A DNA stretch of 64,000 bases from Lethocerus indicus (lineage: Eukaryota; Arthropoda; Insecta; Hemiptera; Belostomatidae). The stretch lies in NCBI GenBank assembly GCA_019843655.1, contig JACDQD010000006.1:5510034-5574033 (forward strand), given 5' to 3'. Under the pieces are notes generated by a model, which worked only from the letters and a program-made list of their open reading frames with translations, did not search any database and was not told the origin of the DNA. Made by a program: the position numbers and the translations under genes. How positions within the stretch are numbered: position 1 is the stretch's first letter; every line of letters starts with the position of its first letter. This document shows positions 1 to 12,500 of the stretch, piece after piece.

Positions 1-2739
1 GTAACATTGACTCCTGGAAGGTGTTGGTAAAGTATGTGCGCGTGTGTTGTGGAACGTTGGGCTTATTTAGAGAGAGGCCTCACGGCCCAATTTCAAAAAT
101 ATATTTGAATTTCGGCATAAGTTACAAGAGTGAGTCCCTCGGGAAGCAAACCTGTCGCATTCTCATCGGATATTTAGTTTCATTTACATCAGATAAAATA
201 AACACCCATCACAAAATAGGATGTTCCAGACAACGTGTTCCTTTTTAAGAAAAAAAGGTAAAAAGAAGTCAATCTAATACGGTACATGAAGGGAAATGGG
301 CTTGCCCCTTTTTCAAAGTCTAATGCAGTACGTGTACAGCAGCTATGCCCACCCGGCTTAGTCTATGCGCGACGCCGTAATTCTAAAAAAAATCACAGGG
401 CGCTTTTGACTGCACACGATCCAAGTTTATTTGCATTACTTATACATCGTAGTAGTATAGAAATTAAATTATTAAAAGGGAGTAATACAGCACGGTTTTA
501 GACTACTAAAACATTAAACTAAAACTCTTTATTAAAAAATTTGATTAAACTTCACATATATTTCTCAGTTTATCAGGAATTATAAATTATAAATCACAAT
601 CAAGAATCATTCGTTCAAGCGTATTCAACTTGTGTTCATATATTCAATTGGAATAAAACCTCGAGTAATCCGGCGTATTCATTTTAAGAGTATACGGCTA
701 ACTGTTCCACTGTATTACAGGACGGGCCAGAAATCTCCGGTGCCTTTGTCCGATTAGACAATTGGCAAGGGGAAGAGAGAGGGAGGGGAGGGGGAAGGGA
801 GGGAGGAGAGGGAGAGGGACGAGAGAGCGGACGGCGGGAACAAAGGGAAGAGATACACGGTCGGTGTACTAGGCGAGGCGGGGCCTCCATTAGCATAGGA
901 AAGCAGTTAGGCGCCAACCACAGATGCGGTCTACTGGACAAATACATTATAGGGCCGCCCCCAACCCCCAACCCACCCCTTGTTGACAGAGATCCTCATT
1001 TTTATGAATATTTCATATCGCTCTTAGAACAGGCAGTGCATTTTCTCCCGCTGTGTGCCGTCTGTTCCAAATACAATCGGACTCTTCTAATCCCGCCGGA
1101 CACCGCCGTATGGGATATCGCCTCTTACTCGCCGGTGGAGACCTCTAAAAATGTACGGAGATTCCCCGGGGAGAATAATCACAGCGGCCAAAATGAGCCC
1201 TCGAGGAATAAGTTAGTTCACGAATTAGGACTAAACAAGTTGGCAGGAACTAAAACTATTTACTAATTGTTTACCCCTAACGAAATGTCCGAACCATCCA
1301 TAGGTGCCTACTAAAGTTTATGCTACTGAAGATTACAATAGTAATTATAATTTATGTTTTTAAAAAAATATTCAAGATCTTGTTATTCCAAGAGCTACAA
1401 TTATTCCCCCTTATCTTGCGCTACTTTGGGTTTCGACCGATCTATAACGGGAACCAAATAATTGAATAGATTTTAATTCTATTCACTCCATTTTTTACTA
1501 CGTCCTAGATGTCCACGAACCTGTGCCTCAGGTTCTCAGGATTAATACCCGAGCATTAATGGTGTCCTCTACAGACGATATCTGTGCGTGAAGCATACAA
1601 TTTCCATATTTTTATTATTTCGAGAAACGTTGCCTTCCTCAGGCGCCTCGTACATGTGATACTTCATTTTATGCATCTCACGAAAGCGGTCAAAAGTTGA
1701 CCCCCCCATGAAGGAAGCCCTCCAAAGTTGTGAGATAGTCAGACCGTGTTCGTGGCCCGTTCGATCGACTGTCCCAAAGTTCGTGGCCCCCGTATACACT
1801 TCCATTCTGTCGTGAAGTACTCCATGAGAAAGGAACCATTTGATGGGGGACAATAGACTCAAGTTTGGAAGTCAGCTGGGAAAGGATAAATGGAGTAAAT
1901 ATGTGTACTTCGAAATAATACCCGACGGAGGGCGATTCCACTTTTGAATATTCGGAAAAACTTCGGAAGAACGTATAAAAGTTCTTGCTCGCCATTCCGT
2001 TTTCATGTTTGAATATATACATTTATATGGATTTCAGGATTATTTATATAGGAATTTAGTCAGAGTTAAAATTGATGTATTGATGATGATAGTTCATATT
2101 TATCTTCTGCCGTTGTATACAGTAGGTGTATATTCTTCAGAATGAATTGTGTATATAAATTTAACGCAAGCAGAATGTTCAGTTACAACCATTTGGTAAA
2201 TCGGCGATGGGAAATAATAACCTAATTAGTGTTGCTCTGCTTATTTATTTTAAATTTCAGACCGTATTAAGAATACTTACATATGGAAGTGGGTACAATT
2301 CTACCTATTGGAATGGCATAAATCTATTTTTCAATATTACTTTAGAATGAATTACGGTGTGGCGAGAGTTGAAGACAGATGCGGATATTATACGGTTTAG
2401 ATTTGAGGATAAGTTGGGTACTCGGTCGAATTTCTTTCTGAACTGAAATGGCATTTGGCAGTGGCAAAGACTGGAGATTTAGTTCCCGCAGACCCTCAAA
2501 CTACAACATCACTTCTCACACACTCAACCCCCCCAGACGCCCAACACTTTATTTCAGCCACCCTCCCTTCATACAGATGTGGGCTACTTCAATACCGATT
2601 TTTCACTCAAACGTATTTTGGAATTGGTACGTTGATAGCAGTCAGAATCGTTATGAAATAATTAGTAACATTGCGTAATTGGTCGGATACTTTGAATATC
2701 GACAGCCTAGAGCTGTCAGACTCGCCAGATTAATTTTTC
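1..2739. other. No recognised gene
   Basis: Noncoding as far as can be seen, apart from the homopurine tract at 767-819. A 97-codon minus-strand frame at 1569-1862 has no motif I recognise. Confidence 0.5.
767..819 (+). repeat. 53-bp uninterrupted homopurine tract
   Basis: Every base from 767 to 819 on the plus strand is A or G, mostly GGGA and GAGA units. Such mirror-like purine tracts can form triplex (H-DNA) and contain GAGA-factor-type sites. The short minus-strand frame over it (684-971) is compositional. Confidence 0.75.
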
Positions 2740-3373
2740 TACCGTAGATTTCGTGTGTTTCTGTCTCCTCTCGCTGGTTTGGTCTTTTGCTCGCCATCTT
2801 CAGTAGCGGTGTTAGTCACTTTGGCACATTGGATGTTTTTTGGGCATCCTCACTGCACTGTCACTGTCACATGCACTGTGGTGGTTATCTGTTTGTTGGG
2901 TGTATATATATATGTGCCTTGTTATTGTGTTTTTGGGTTATGTTATTTGTTTTATTTAGATTGGGCGGGATTTTGTTAATCGGCTTAAGTCTTTATGGGA
3001 TTATCGGTCAAATATATATTTGATCACACAACTATTAGTTTCTGACATCCAAATATATGACAGGAAGTCTATCTGGTATTGTGTATTTACGATCATAAAG
3101 GTTTTTCTGTTGATCCAAAATGTATTGAAAAACGTTTGTTTTTAGTAATCTAGTTAATCGGTGGAAGTGCACCCAACGAACTTTAGTTTAAATAAATTTC
3201 CGCACTACCCTCAGGGGGCGCTAGTGTTTCGGCGTAAATGCACTGAACGAACGATTTTTGCGAACTAGCGCCCCCTTGAGGGTGGTGCGGAAATGTACTT
3301 CACTAAAGTTCGTTGGGTGCACTTGCACCGATTAACTAGATTACTAAAAACAAACTTTTTTCAATAAATTTTG
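2740..3373 (+). mobile_element. Repeat family copy A: terminal module plus palindromic module
   Basis: Starts at a TA followed by CCGTAGATTTCGTGTG and the TGTCTCCTCTCGCTGG motif, then CTCGCCATCTTCAGTAGCGG, then a segment with GTCACTTTGGCACATTGGAT and TTTTTTGGGC shared with copies B and C, then a short TA run and GTGCCTTGTTATTGTG shared with B. From 3116 to 3373 follows a large imperfect palindrome (listed separately). No long open frame is present; the 74-78 codon frames that cross it recur in other copies only because the DNA is repeated. Non-autonomous element inferred. Confidence 0.75.
3116..3373. repeat. Palindromic module of copy A with paired CTCF-like motifs
   Basis: Left arm 3116-3226 and right arm 3262-3373 are near-perfect reverse complements (about 111 bp each) around a 35-nt spacer. 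Near the spacer each arm carries a motif that contains AGGGGGCGCTAG (left 3208-3224, right 3265-3283 on the minus strand). It resembles the CTCF consensus core (AGGNGGCGC) in convergent orientation. The module also occurs in copy B. Confidence 0.8.
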
Positions 3374-6035
3374 TAGTGTATAATCCGCATAGGATAACAC
3401 GATCTGCCTATGATCGGTTTGCCCTCATCCATTCTGTTCCGTAGGGCTGACATTTAAACTTCAGTCATTAATTAAGTTAATGACGACCCTCTGAAGATAT
3501 TTCAGACCCTCTGTGTAAACTCAGTTCACGATCCAACGGCTTCGTCGGTTTCTCCACTGAACCGTATGGGACTAGCCGACTAACTATGATCAAACAGCAG
3601 AGCTAATAACCTTACGTGTATATTCGCTGGTATCAATTAGATAATGTGAGAACAGTTTTTAGCACCGATTTTGGAATGAATGATCTCATAATGCGTTACG
3701 ATAGTTTCCTTAAAATGCTTCTCTGAACGCGATCGTATATTCGCGATCGTACAAGACTACACATGTCACAACGGGTAATGTTTAATGCCGGAATTATTTT
3801 TCGTTTCAAAATTCATTTGTTTCTAAAGAGCGACAGAGAGGTTATTGTGAATTCAGGAGAGTATTCAAGGTTTTTAGTGGTTGTTATTCGAGAGGAAGGG
3901 TTAGCCGCAAGTGACAAGGGTGAGCTCCTTTCCAAGCGCCGACCGCCGCCCTACCCCCAGAGATTTCACCCACCTCACCACAAATCCCAAACCACAGACC
4001 GGGCTGAATCTCTAATGTATCCCCCCTACAATATATATGAACCTCTTCGCGAATACCTTTTATATATTGTATACTTTGTACGTACAGTCGAATCGCCAGA
4101 ATGGAACATTTAAGGCACCTCGGTTCGGTCGGTAAACTTTACTTTCTCGGCCTCTACTAACTGTAAATCGAATTCGACAATTCTTCGTTGTAATTTACAC
4201 GAACCTCGTATTACAATGTCTTCCATTCGGGTGTTTCCAGGGCCCGTATTGTTTCAGAACTGGCGGCGGAATACTTCGCACTTATGTAGGCCGGATATTT
4301 GTATTCGGTAAGCGTAAGGCGGGAGTAACGCGGAGCATTAATGAGATACCACCCGACGCCGATGTGAAGTAATAAACCCCCCTTTGAGGTTGAACGACTC
4401 GGTCCAATACCGCGGTGAGACTTCAGCCGGCATACCAAATAGCTTCCACTAATCACCGACCTATGCCAATTACCGTACCCTTAGTTAGAGTTCAGAGATA
4501 AAAGGAGATCATTCCATCCTTTCGATTCGAGCCTATTCCGGCTCGATTTTAATCCTAAATTCGGAGCGTACAATCATTAAAATAAATACATATTTTAAAC
4601 GACTTTAAATTCCTGCCCCGTACATTAATTAACGATTCATTTAAATGGCTCGATATTGGAACTTCGGAAACGTGAGCACGTTTATGGGGACAATCCTATC
4701 GTAAAAATATAATCGGGGTGGCGAAATTTCGTTCGAGTATTCGAAAGGGTAAAAAGCGAAAGGGGGTTTGGGGTCGGTACAAAATAGAAAGGAGCCTTTC
4801 TTTTCTGTCGGTCATAGCCTACCTGTTGGCATGGCGAATAAGAAAATTCAATTTACAACTTAATTTATACTAAATATACGATACGACAAATGGTAACAAT
4901 GTGGAACGGCGGCCGATTCGTCGATTCAATTTTCAGACAGGGCGCCGCCAATCTCAATAAGGCCCGCCTAGCACAGGCCCCCTCTACAAACAGGCATTAA
5001 CCCGGACCCGGCCTCCGCCCAATATGTACGTATAAACACGGGCCCTATGCATATGCATATGTATTAATATATGTACACGCCGGGGCGACGGAGCCCCGAA
5101 ATTTCTGGCAAATGGGAACGCAATTAGGGTATGATTCATTCCCGAATACGTAAATCTCACCATTCGTCCGATGAAATAAATACTATATCCGAAATTTTTA
5201 TAAGGAAAATTGGGGTTTCAATATCAAAATTTCATTAAGGATAATATTAAAATATTATTTATCTCTCGAATAGGAAACTGGACACTTTTCGAGGGACCCA
5301 GTGTGACCCTCACGCACACATTTCGGGTTCACCGCTCTGAGACAAAAGCCGAAAAATAAGGGACAAATAATCGGACAACAACAAACCCCGTCCTCAGACA
5401 AAGGGCGTCCGGCGAGAAAGGGCCAAACAATATGTACGAATTTAAGATAGGATTTAGGGAATATACGGTGTAAAAATTCATTTAAAAAATGTATTCTTTG
5501 TGTAACAGAAAAATACCTCGCGGACCACCCGTGCTTTTTTTAGAGTTTTACTCTCTTGTTATTATAATCAAGTGAATAGGATACGTGTTTTCTCGAAACT
5601 AATTTAGTATCACGACTGTATATAGCTTCATTTATACTGCGATTTCAGTTATTGTGAACAAATAGTGGGGAAAGACGGATCCAACATTCCGAAAGCACGT
5701 TGTGAACATAAGAACTTTAAGACGGAAAATTATGAATATATAACGGAGGAGAACTGATCTACATTTATTTTTAAATAATTCCCAGAATTCATTAGGCTTA
5801 ATTAAGGTTAACTCTTTGACTGGAACAGAAGGAAATAATCCGTTTAGCGGAGGTATTCCTCGGTTCGGAAAATAAATCTGCTCAACAATCTCATCGAGAT
5901 AAAACATGAACAGATAAGCGGTAGCGAGCGGAGCTTCGGAATTAAAATCCCGGGGTCCGGAGGGGAATTTCCGAAGGGATAATTGAAGGGCCCGATTGAA
6001 AGCGGGGCGGAAGGTTTTCTCTGCCTCCCACCCTC

Positions 6036-6041
<6 letters not shown>

Positions 6042-6069
<28 letters not shown>
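6042..6069 (+). repeat. (TC)n microsatellite
   Basis: 28 bp of perfect TC repeat. It produces the RERERE run in the 209-codon minus-strand frame 5632-6261, which is therefore not a gene. Confidence 0.95.
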
Positions 6070-6072
<3 letters not shown>

Positions 6073-6685
6073 CCTCTCTCCGGGCGAGTTTGTTGTTGGG
6101 CTGAATGAGGCCCTTGTGAAGAAGTGCGAGCCGGGTGTCGGACAGCATTGTCGATGGTGGGCGGGCCCGCTCACACCCACAACAATGCCGTTCAATCGAA
6201 GGAGAAGAACAAAGGCCAAACAAGAAAACGGGAAAAGTCGACGAATTTTTTGTTTGCCCACTCTTTTTTTTCCAAAAGAAGAAAAACCAATGCGGAAGTA
6301 ATCAAAGCCTGAGTTTTATCCTACCGCAAGTCAAACTGTTTCTATTTGGTAATACCCTTTCAAATCGACGTTATAAACATAATGTTATTATTGTTTAATT
6401 CGGATTTATTTGAGCATAAAATAGAGATTTTCTCTGGTGAACAAAGTAGGAACCCCTTATTGGTTGATTCCAATTCACTACAATAAGTTGAGGAGAAAAA
6501 GTAAATTTCTGATTATAGCGCCATATTATTATTTCAGTATTGATTATTTCGAAGTGGTTGGTTGAGTAGCTGTGTTAGAATAGTGGCGGCAGTAGAGAGG
6601 CGTTTAGGCAAGCATGTCTATCCCGGACAAGGCCGGGACTAATGACTGGGATTAGTGCCGACGGAGCGTCCCAGTTCCGGTCACT

Positions 6686-6754
6686 TTAGCACTATTAGCG
6701 CCAATGGACAGCGGCGTCCGGATGGGAAACGGCTTAGGGATATAATAGTGCTAA
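6686..6754. repeat. 12-bp inverted repeat in GC-rich patch
   Basis: TTAGCACTATTA (6686-6697) and TAATAGTGCTAA (6743-6754) are exact reverse complements 45 bp apart, inside a GC-rich island (about 6600-6790) in AT-rich surroundings. Confidence 0.6.
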
Positions 6755-9404
6755 CGCGGCCGACTGCTACGACCTGCGCCGAAAGCGCAGCGTTAATTAA
6801 TTAATAACAGCTTATTCTACTGACGATGGCGGAGAGCTAAACTGGGACTGATCGTGAAACCATTGACTGCGTTAACATTTTCGGAACGAGAAATACTTCT
6901 GGTCTTTTATTTCAAGACTCCTTCCTTATCATTTTCCACCATTCAGGATGTATTTAATAGTCATCATCTGCCAAATAACATGAGAATTAAAAAGCGTTTC
7001 TGTACACTCAGATAAGGAAAAAGATTGGGCTACGAATAAGAATTATGACTCGTCGTTTAAAAAAAGAAGATGAAGTTTAAGCCAGTAAATAGTTTCGATA
7101 TGTTTTATTTTTGTAGAAATTTTAGAGCAGAGGTCAACCTTTATTTCTGGTAATGTCTCTTTTCTAATGGGACCTTTCGAATACCGCGCGAAAACAACAA
7201 ACGTCGTGGAATCGCACGTTTTTGCGAGAAAGTCCCACATGAAGTTTGCGACAAAGTACACCCTGTGTGTGTGTGAGGGGTAAAGTTTGAAGCCGGTGAC
7301 CGGTCACGGACGAGTCCAAAGTTGGGGGCGGAGTGGCCAATATGTGAAACTGAAGGATGGCGGCGTACAATCCTTGAGGGGGGACACGCGCCGGGAATAT
7401 TGATGATATGGGCCGATGGAAAGCCGACTGAACGAGGGGAGGGAAAAAAAGGAGTCCTGGAAGGGAGCCTGGAATTTCTTTTATAAGATAACTTATTTAG
7501 TGACTTCCTCCCTCTTTCGGTCCCTCGTTTTCATCTCTTCCCTTCCGCGTGTAGTAATTCGACTGTCAACTCGATCTCTCTCACGAGTGCGAAGCCAATT
7601 TATTAACCTGTCCCGACAAGATGCGCACTACGGTCTTGGAATACCACTAGACAAATTTTACTGCTATTACTATTTGACGAAACACTTGATTTATTGTACA
7701 TACTGCCCGGTATTAAACTGCTTCTAGATGCCTTCCTTGAATTTCGATATAAGTACTGGAATAATTTATGCTTAATCAGCAATCTCTAAGTTGCAAAATG
7801 TTTAATGATTATAAGAACCAATGTATTTCCACGCTTGAAATATAAATAAATCCTTGTAGGTAGTCCATTTCTCCCAACTTATAATTTAAAGTAATATCAC
7901 AAAGTCTTTGTACAACTCGATAGCAATTATCACGATTACTTTCGAATCGAAACAACTCGACAGGGAGCACTATTAAATTTTCATATAAACATTTTTATTT
8001 TCTAAAAATTAAAACGAATAATTTTTTTTTAAATCCTAACAGGCATACTTTTTTCAACGTTCCGTCCGGCGCCGTTTAGTTAAAAACGTATGTTGGAGAG
8101 AATAGAGCTGAAGAAGGAAATGGATCCAATCTAGAAAACAATCGAATCGGCCTGGTCAGAAATATTTCAGCGGAGAAAACGAGAAAAGTAGAGGAGATAA
8201 GAGAATCAGTAAAGCGATGATAAGATTACCCAGAGAGGAGGAGGAGGAGGGTGAGGAGGGTCCCGGGGGAAACCCAGAAGAGGATGATCCCACGGGACGT
8301 CCCCCATTCCCGCAGAAATCCCGCACCCGCTCCAGCTTTCCCAACATATCCCAGACAACTGGGAACGGTACTGCCGGCCCTTAAGAACAGCTCCCTCTCA
8401 AAGAAAGACTAGAATTTAACCAAAAATATAACAATTTTCAAATTTAATTAAGAAACCGCGAGCATTTTATTTTTTAATGAAATTTCTTAATAATGAAATT
8501 CAGAAGTTTACACTGTCCCATCAGTGGAAAAAGCCTCGCTACCAGCCGCAAATTGGATAGGAACTGAGATTACAAAGACTAGTCCCGCATATCCTAAGCG
8601 CTATTCTTCCCATTTCTAGAGAAGAAAAAGTCCATGTTTCTTAACTAATGGGGAAACCTTCTCAAACGCAACCTTTCACTCGATAAATCACAGCATCCGA
8701 GGATCCGGTCGCGGAAACTTTCGCTCATCTATTAGCTTACACTTCTTTATGTCATAGTTGAATTACCCTCTCGGTGGTTTCAGTAGTGAGAAAGCCCGCA
8801 TAAAGCAATCATAAATTCTCTCCGATCTCTGCGCACTCTTCATAGCCCCGTAGACTGATTCTTATTTCTCCCTTAATACGATTTATAGGAATAATCGCCC
8901 AATTGGTAGCAGGTGGTTTAAATATATTTCTCAGATTTTCGCCGCCAAGACTTAAAATTTGTCTTAAATCGGCCAATGATTCTGCCGAGAGCTAATGAGT
9001 TTTTAATTAGATTACGAACAATTAAGAGACGTGCGCGTGTGCCTGTGTGTCCTGAGCGCCCAAGAGGCCTTACCAAACTTCCAATTAACTTGGAGAGAGA
9101 GAGAGAGCTCTTTACTGGCATACAGAAATTAGACGATCTCCAGCCGGCCTAAATAACCGACACCGCGCGTCTCTTCCTTTAATTCGTCCCGTCGAATGCG
9201 ATTAGACGACCGCTTTTATAGTCCCGACAAAAAGCCAGTTAATTTGTGGAGCGGCTATGAATTTTACCTTCAGGCTGTTACTCTGCCAGTTACCCACAAT
9301 TCTCAATTATCTTTTACAGTCGGGATCCTCTAGGTCGTCAAACCGAGTCATCCGAGAGGATTGGAGTTCATTCGGCGAATCCCGTCTTTAATATACGTGT
9401 TTCA

Positions 9405-9520
9405 CAAAGTTAGGGCCTATCTTCTCTCGGTGATTTGGTCCTTCGCTAAACCTGTTTGGCCCCACACCATCTTTAGTAGTATTACAGGACGCTACTTTTG
9501 ATTGTGGGTAGGATGTCCCA
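9405..9520 (+). mobile_element. Old diverged copy (E) of the terminal module
   Basis: TTCTCTCGGTGATTTGGTCC, then TTCGCTAAACCTGTTTGG, then CCATCTTTAGTAGTATTA and ATTGTGGGTAGGATG align in order with the shared module of copies A to C (CTCTCGCTGGTTTGGTC, TTTGCTAGACCTGTTTC, CCATCTTCAGTAGCGG, TTTGGCACTTTGGATG), with many substitutions. Boundaries are approximate. Suggests an older wave of the same family. Confidence 0.5.
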
Positions 9521-12500
9521 CCAACACACATAATTACCTCAATAATTTATCGACGGAACGAAACTGGTGATGATGAGAAAAGAAAATAAGAGTCGGAGCT
9601 AGAATTTTGATATCCACACCATCTATCGCGTTCCTTTCTAATCTGTTTCAATAGGACATACAATTTTTGTATTAAACCTACATTTTGTGAGACTCGTTGA
9701 TACCAATAAAAATACATTAATATAGAATATGCATATATTAGAAAGTATAATCTTGGTGTTGTTTAAAAATATTAAATTAACAAAGCGAATAGCTGCACCA
9801 AAAAACGATGTTAGTTGCTCCATTGCTTATCCCCTTACAGGATTTGATTACAAGGTAAATTATTCAAATAACTCAAACCAGTAACTAGTTTTTTAATATT
9901 CCACAATTTAAGTCCTTCGAAAAGATAAAATTAATAATTGAAAAAAGAATAAGAACTAAAAAGAGACAATAGAAATTGGCCCTCGCTAACAAATAAAGAC
10001 ACAAAAAAAAAACTAAGGGGCGAAGGAAAAAAGGTGTCGGGAGTTAATATTCTTTACAAGAATGGGTAGAAGTGCATTTGCATTTAGATTGAAGGCAGGA
10101 CTGGGGCTCTTGCTCTTTATCGAGCCTGTTAGGCTCCACGCGGACCAACACCCGTCGACTGTTTAAAACCTGTGGAAGAGCATTCCAATCATTTGAATTT
10201 AGGGAATCCAGAACATCTAGAATATAAAATTGAACATTAACAATTGTAAAACCCCATTCGGGCAATCCTCCCCGTCGTTGTCAAAAATGGTTCATAATAT
10301 GGAAGAAATATTACAAGCATTTGTAAAATGTTTGTAAAACAGATGAAACAAGACAATTAATATCGTTAACACAGGAAAATGGAACACTGAAACTAATAGA
10401 CTTAGATTATTTTATATTATATTATCCGACGGAACTTGCTAAAGTCTAATATTTACTCTAATGTCCGCACTTCAGCCTTATTGTTTTAACGTCTATAAAT
10501 CAAGTCCGGTTAATTCATATGGTTAAATAAAACACCGGAAATTTCAGAAACGAATTTACAATTGGCTCCCACCGTCGGACTTGGAAGGTGGAGCGCAACT
10601 CTTAATGTATTTACCGCATTTTAAGGGGTGGGTGGGACAAAAGCCAATTAAGTCATTTAGCGGCATAGTAGAGATCTGCCCGCTTCCTAACTTAAAACAA
10701 AAAACCGGGAGAAAAAGTTCCGGAAGGGAGCGAAATTGACTTTAAAGAGCTTAATTAAAAGGGATAAAATTAAGTGAGCGAAATTTAATATCGACTTTGG
10801 ATACGGAGTTTGCCTCGGCATAAAAGGGGAGAGGATTTCGGAAACTGAATATACGCGCTTTCAACGGGTGTTGATGGCTTTCAGACATTCACTTTTCAGA
10901 CATTTCCGACACCTGTTTAGATCTAGAGGAAATTGTTAGCATATGGACAAGATCGTAATTTTCTTTATACAAGATACAATGAATTTATAGTTGCGTCTTT
11001 TTAGTTCATCCTCTCGCCCGGTTGGGTAATTTTCCTCCCAACCATAAACTAATAAACCCCAACACCATTGAATATTAAAGAAGACACCTGATTAATCAGT
11101 TAATCTGAAACATTCTTGGCTTTCGAAAACAAAATTGGCCCCGTTGACGCGCCCACGGTAAGTGTGTAATTCGTTTAATATTCATCAATGTTGTGAGTGC
11201 TTTTGAGGTGATATAAAACGTCGATTTATTTTTCTCAATCGTGTGTAACAACAAATTTTGAATTCAGTAATGACACAGAATGCCTCAAAATCTCTCGATG
11301 GCGCGAAACCAAAACTAATTTATGACCAAGTGAAGCCCGTAAGGCAAGTGGAGGGCAGGAAAGCCATAATATTGATGATAATCATCAAATCTTAAGTTAC
11401 AGCATGGCGTTTAAGAGAAAAGATGAAAACTGGCGTATAACTGGTTTTAATTCTTTTGACATGTAAATTTAAGATTATACCGAAAATAATTACCAACCTA
11501 AACACGAAGATTCTAATTTTTGTCGTTGGATCTCCATGAAATAATGTGACGCTAAGTTCACTCACTCCGAAATTAAGTGTTGCTATATACAGGTCTTAAT
11601 TATTCAGATTGTATTAAAAGAATTTTTTAAGAAGTAAAACTTTCAACCGATAATACGTGATTATAAGGACCCTCCCTTTTCCCCTCTGAACTATATAAAA
11701 CGTTAATGAATGCAAAAGAAAAATAATGCCAGCGTCCGTACAAAATATTAATTGAAATATAATTCCAAATATTGCCAAATAAGGATGAAAACATTTCGAA
11801 GAATACGCCAGGAAAGAAGGCGTAATTTCGGTAAAGTTAATCTGAAAACTTTCCACATCTGAGAATATTAATTCCCAGATAATAAATAATTAATTTCCAT
11901 CCGGCCTTTATGACAACAATAAATAATTCTGTTAAATGTTTCTGATTATATGGAACATATTTTTTAAATCCCAAAACTTCTCCTCTGACTTCTGGCTTTC
12001 GTAGAGAATATTCAAGTAGGACTCATAATCCTACTTAGAACTCTAAATTATTACCAAATTATGGTCCAGAATAGATTATAATGTTGAAAAATGTGTCTTC
12101 CTGGTCACACCTTATCCAACTCAATGGTCTGATCCACCCGATAATCAATCAAATTACTAATAATCTTTTTATTGGACTAAGTTAAAAATGCGAAAACTGT
12201 CATTCGGAGTGCCCGATAATTTGTACACATCATTTATAACGACAATACACTTCTCGTCATTCCATTATTCTTTTCTCCAGATAAAGTTGGTGCCTTTTTA
12301 AAAACTTTAAAGCCCTCCAGCGGTGTGGGCTTGATACGTCCGAAAGGGAATCTCCTCGTTCCACTTCTTGTTATTTTATTAAACTCGGCTCCCCCGCTGC
12401 CTGGCCCCAAGAGACGAATCCTTCCTTTTTATTTTAATTCCAGTTCTTTTTTTCTCTTCCTTTTCAGCGCTCCAGTTAGACAGTTTCCGCGCTTTCCCCA

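Larger units (their letters stand above)
3374..9404. other. No recognised gene; simple repeats only
   Basis: Holds the (TC)n at 6042-6069, the inverted repeat at 6686-6754, a 12-bp palindrome GTGACCGGTCAC at 7296-7307, a GGAGGA-type tract near 8235-8275, and a duplicated GCGATCGTA at 3729-3751. The longest open frame (5632-6261, minus) is explained by the TC repeat and composition. Confidence 0.5.

Noticed and set aside
1264..1273. TTGTTTAC/GTAAACA FOXO-type sites (also near 25784, 33562, 48964, 52059) as evidence of foxo autoregulation
   Set aside because: An 8-bp AT-rich motif is expected several times by chance in 64 kb of AT-leaning DNA; no clustering was seen.
1569..1862. 97-codon minus-strand frame with fairly balanced composition
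   Set aside because: Sequence includes WFLSHGVLHDRMEVYTG but I recognise no family, and an overlapping frame of 110 codons exists. A protein search would decide.
2787..3023. Recurring peptide FGTLDVFWAS in frames at 2.8, 18.4-18.9 and 48.8 kb
   Set aside because: The shared peptide comes from the repeated DNA module; frames differ around it and no transposase or other domain is present.
5632..6261. 209-codon minus-strand open frame, the longest in the window
   Set aside because: It runs through the (TC)n microsatellite as an Arg-Glu run, has no domain, and overlaps equally open frames on the other strand.
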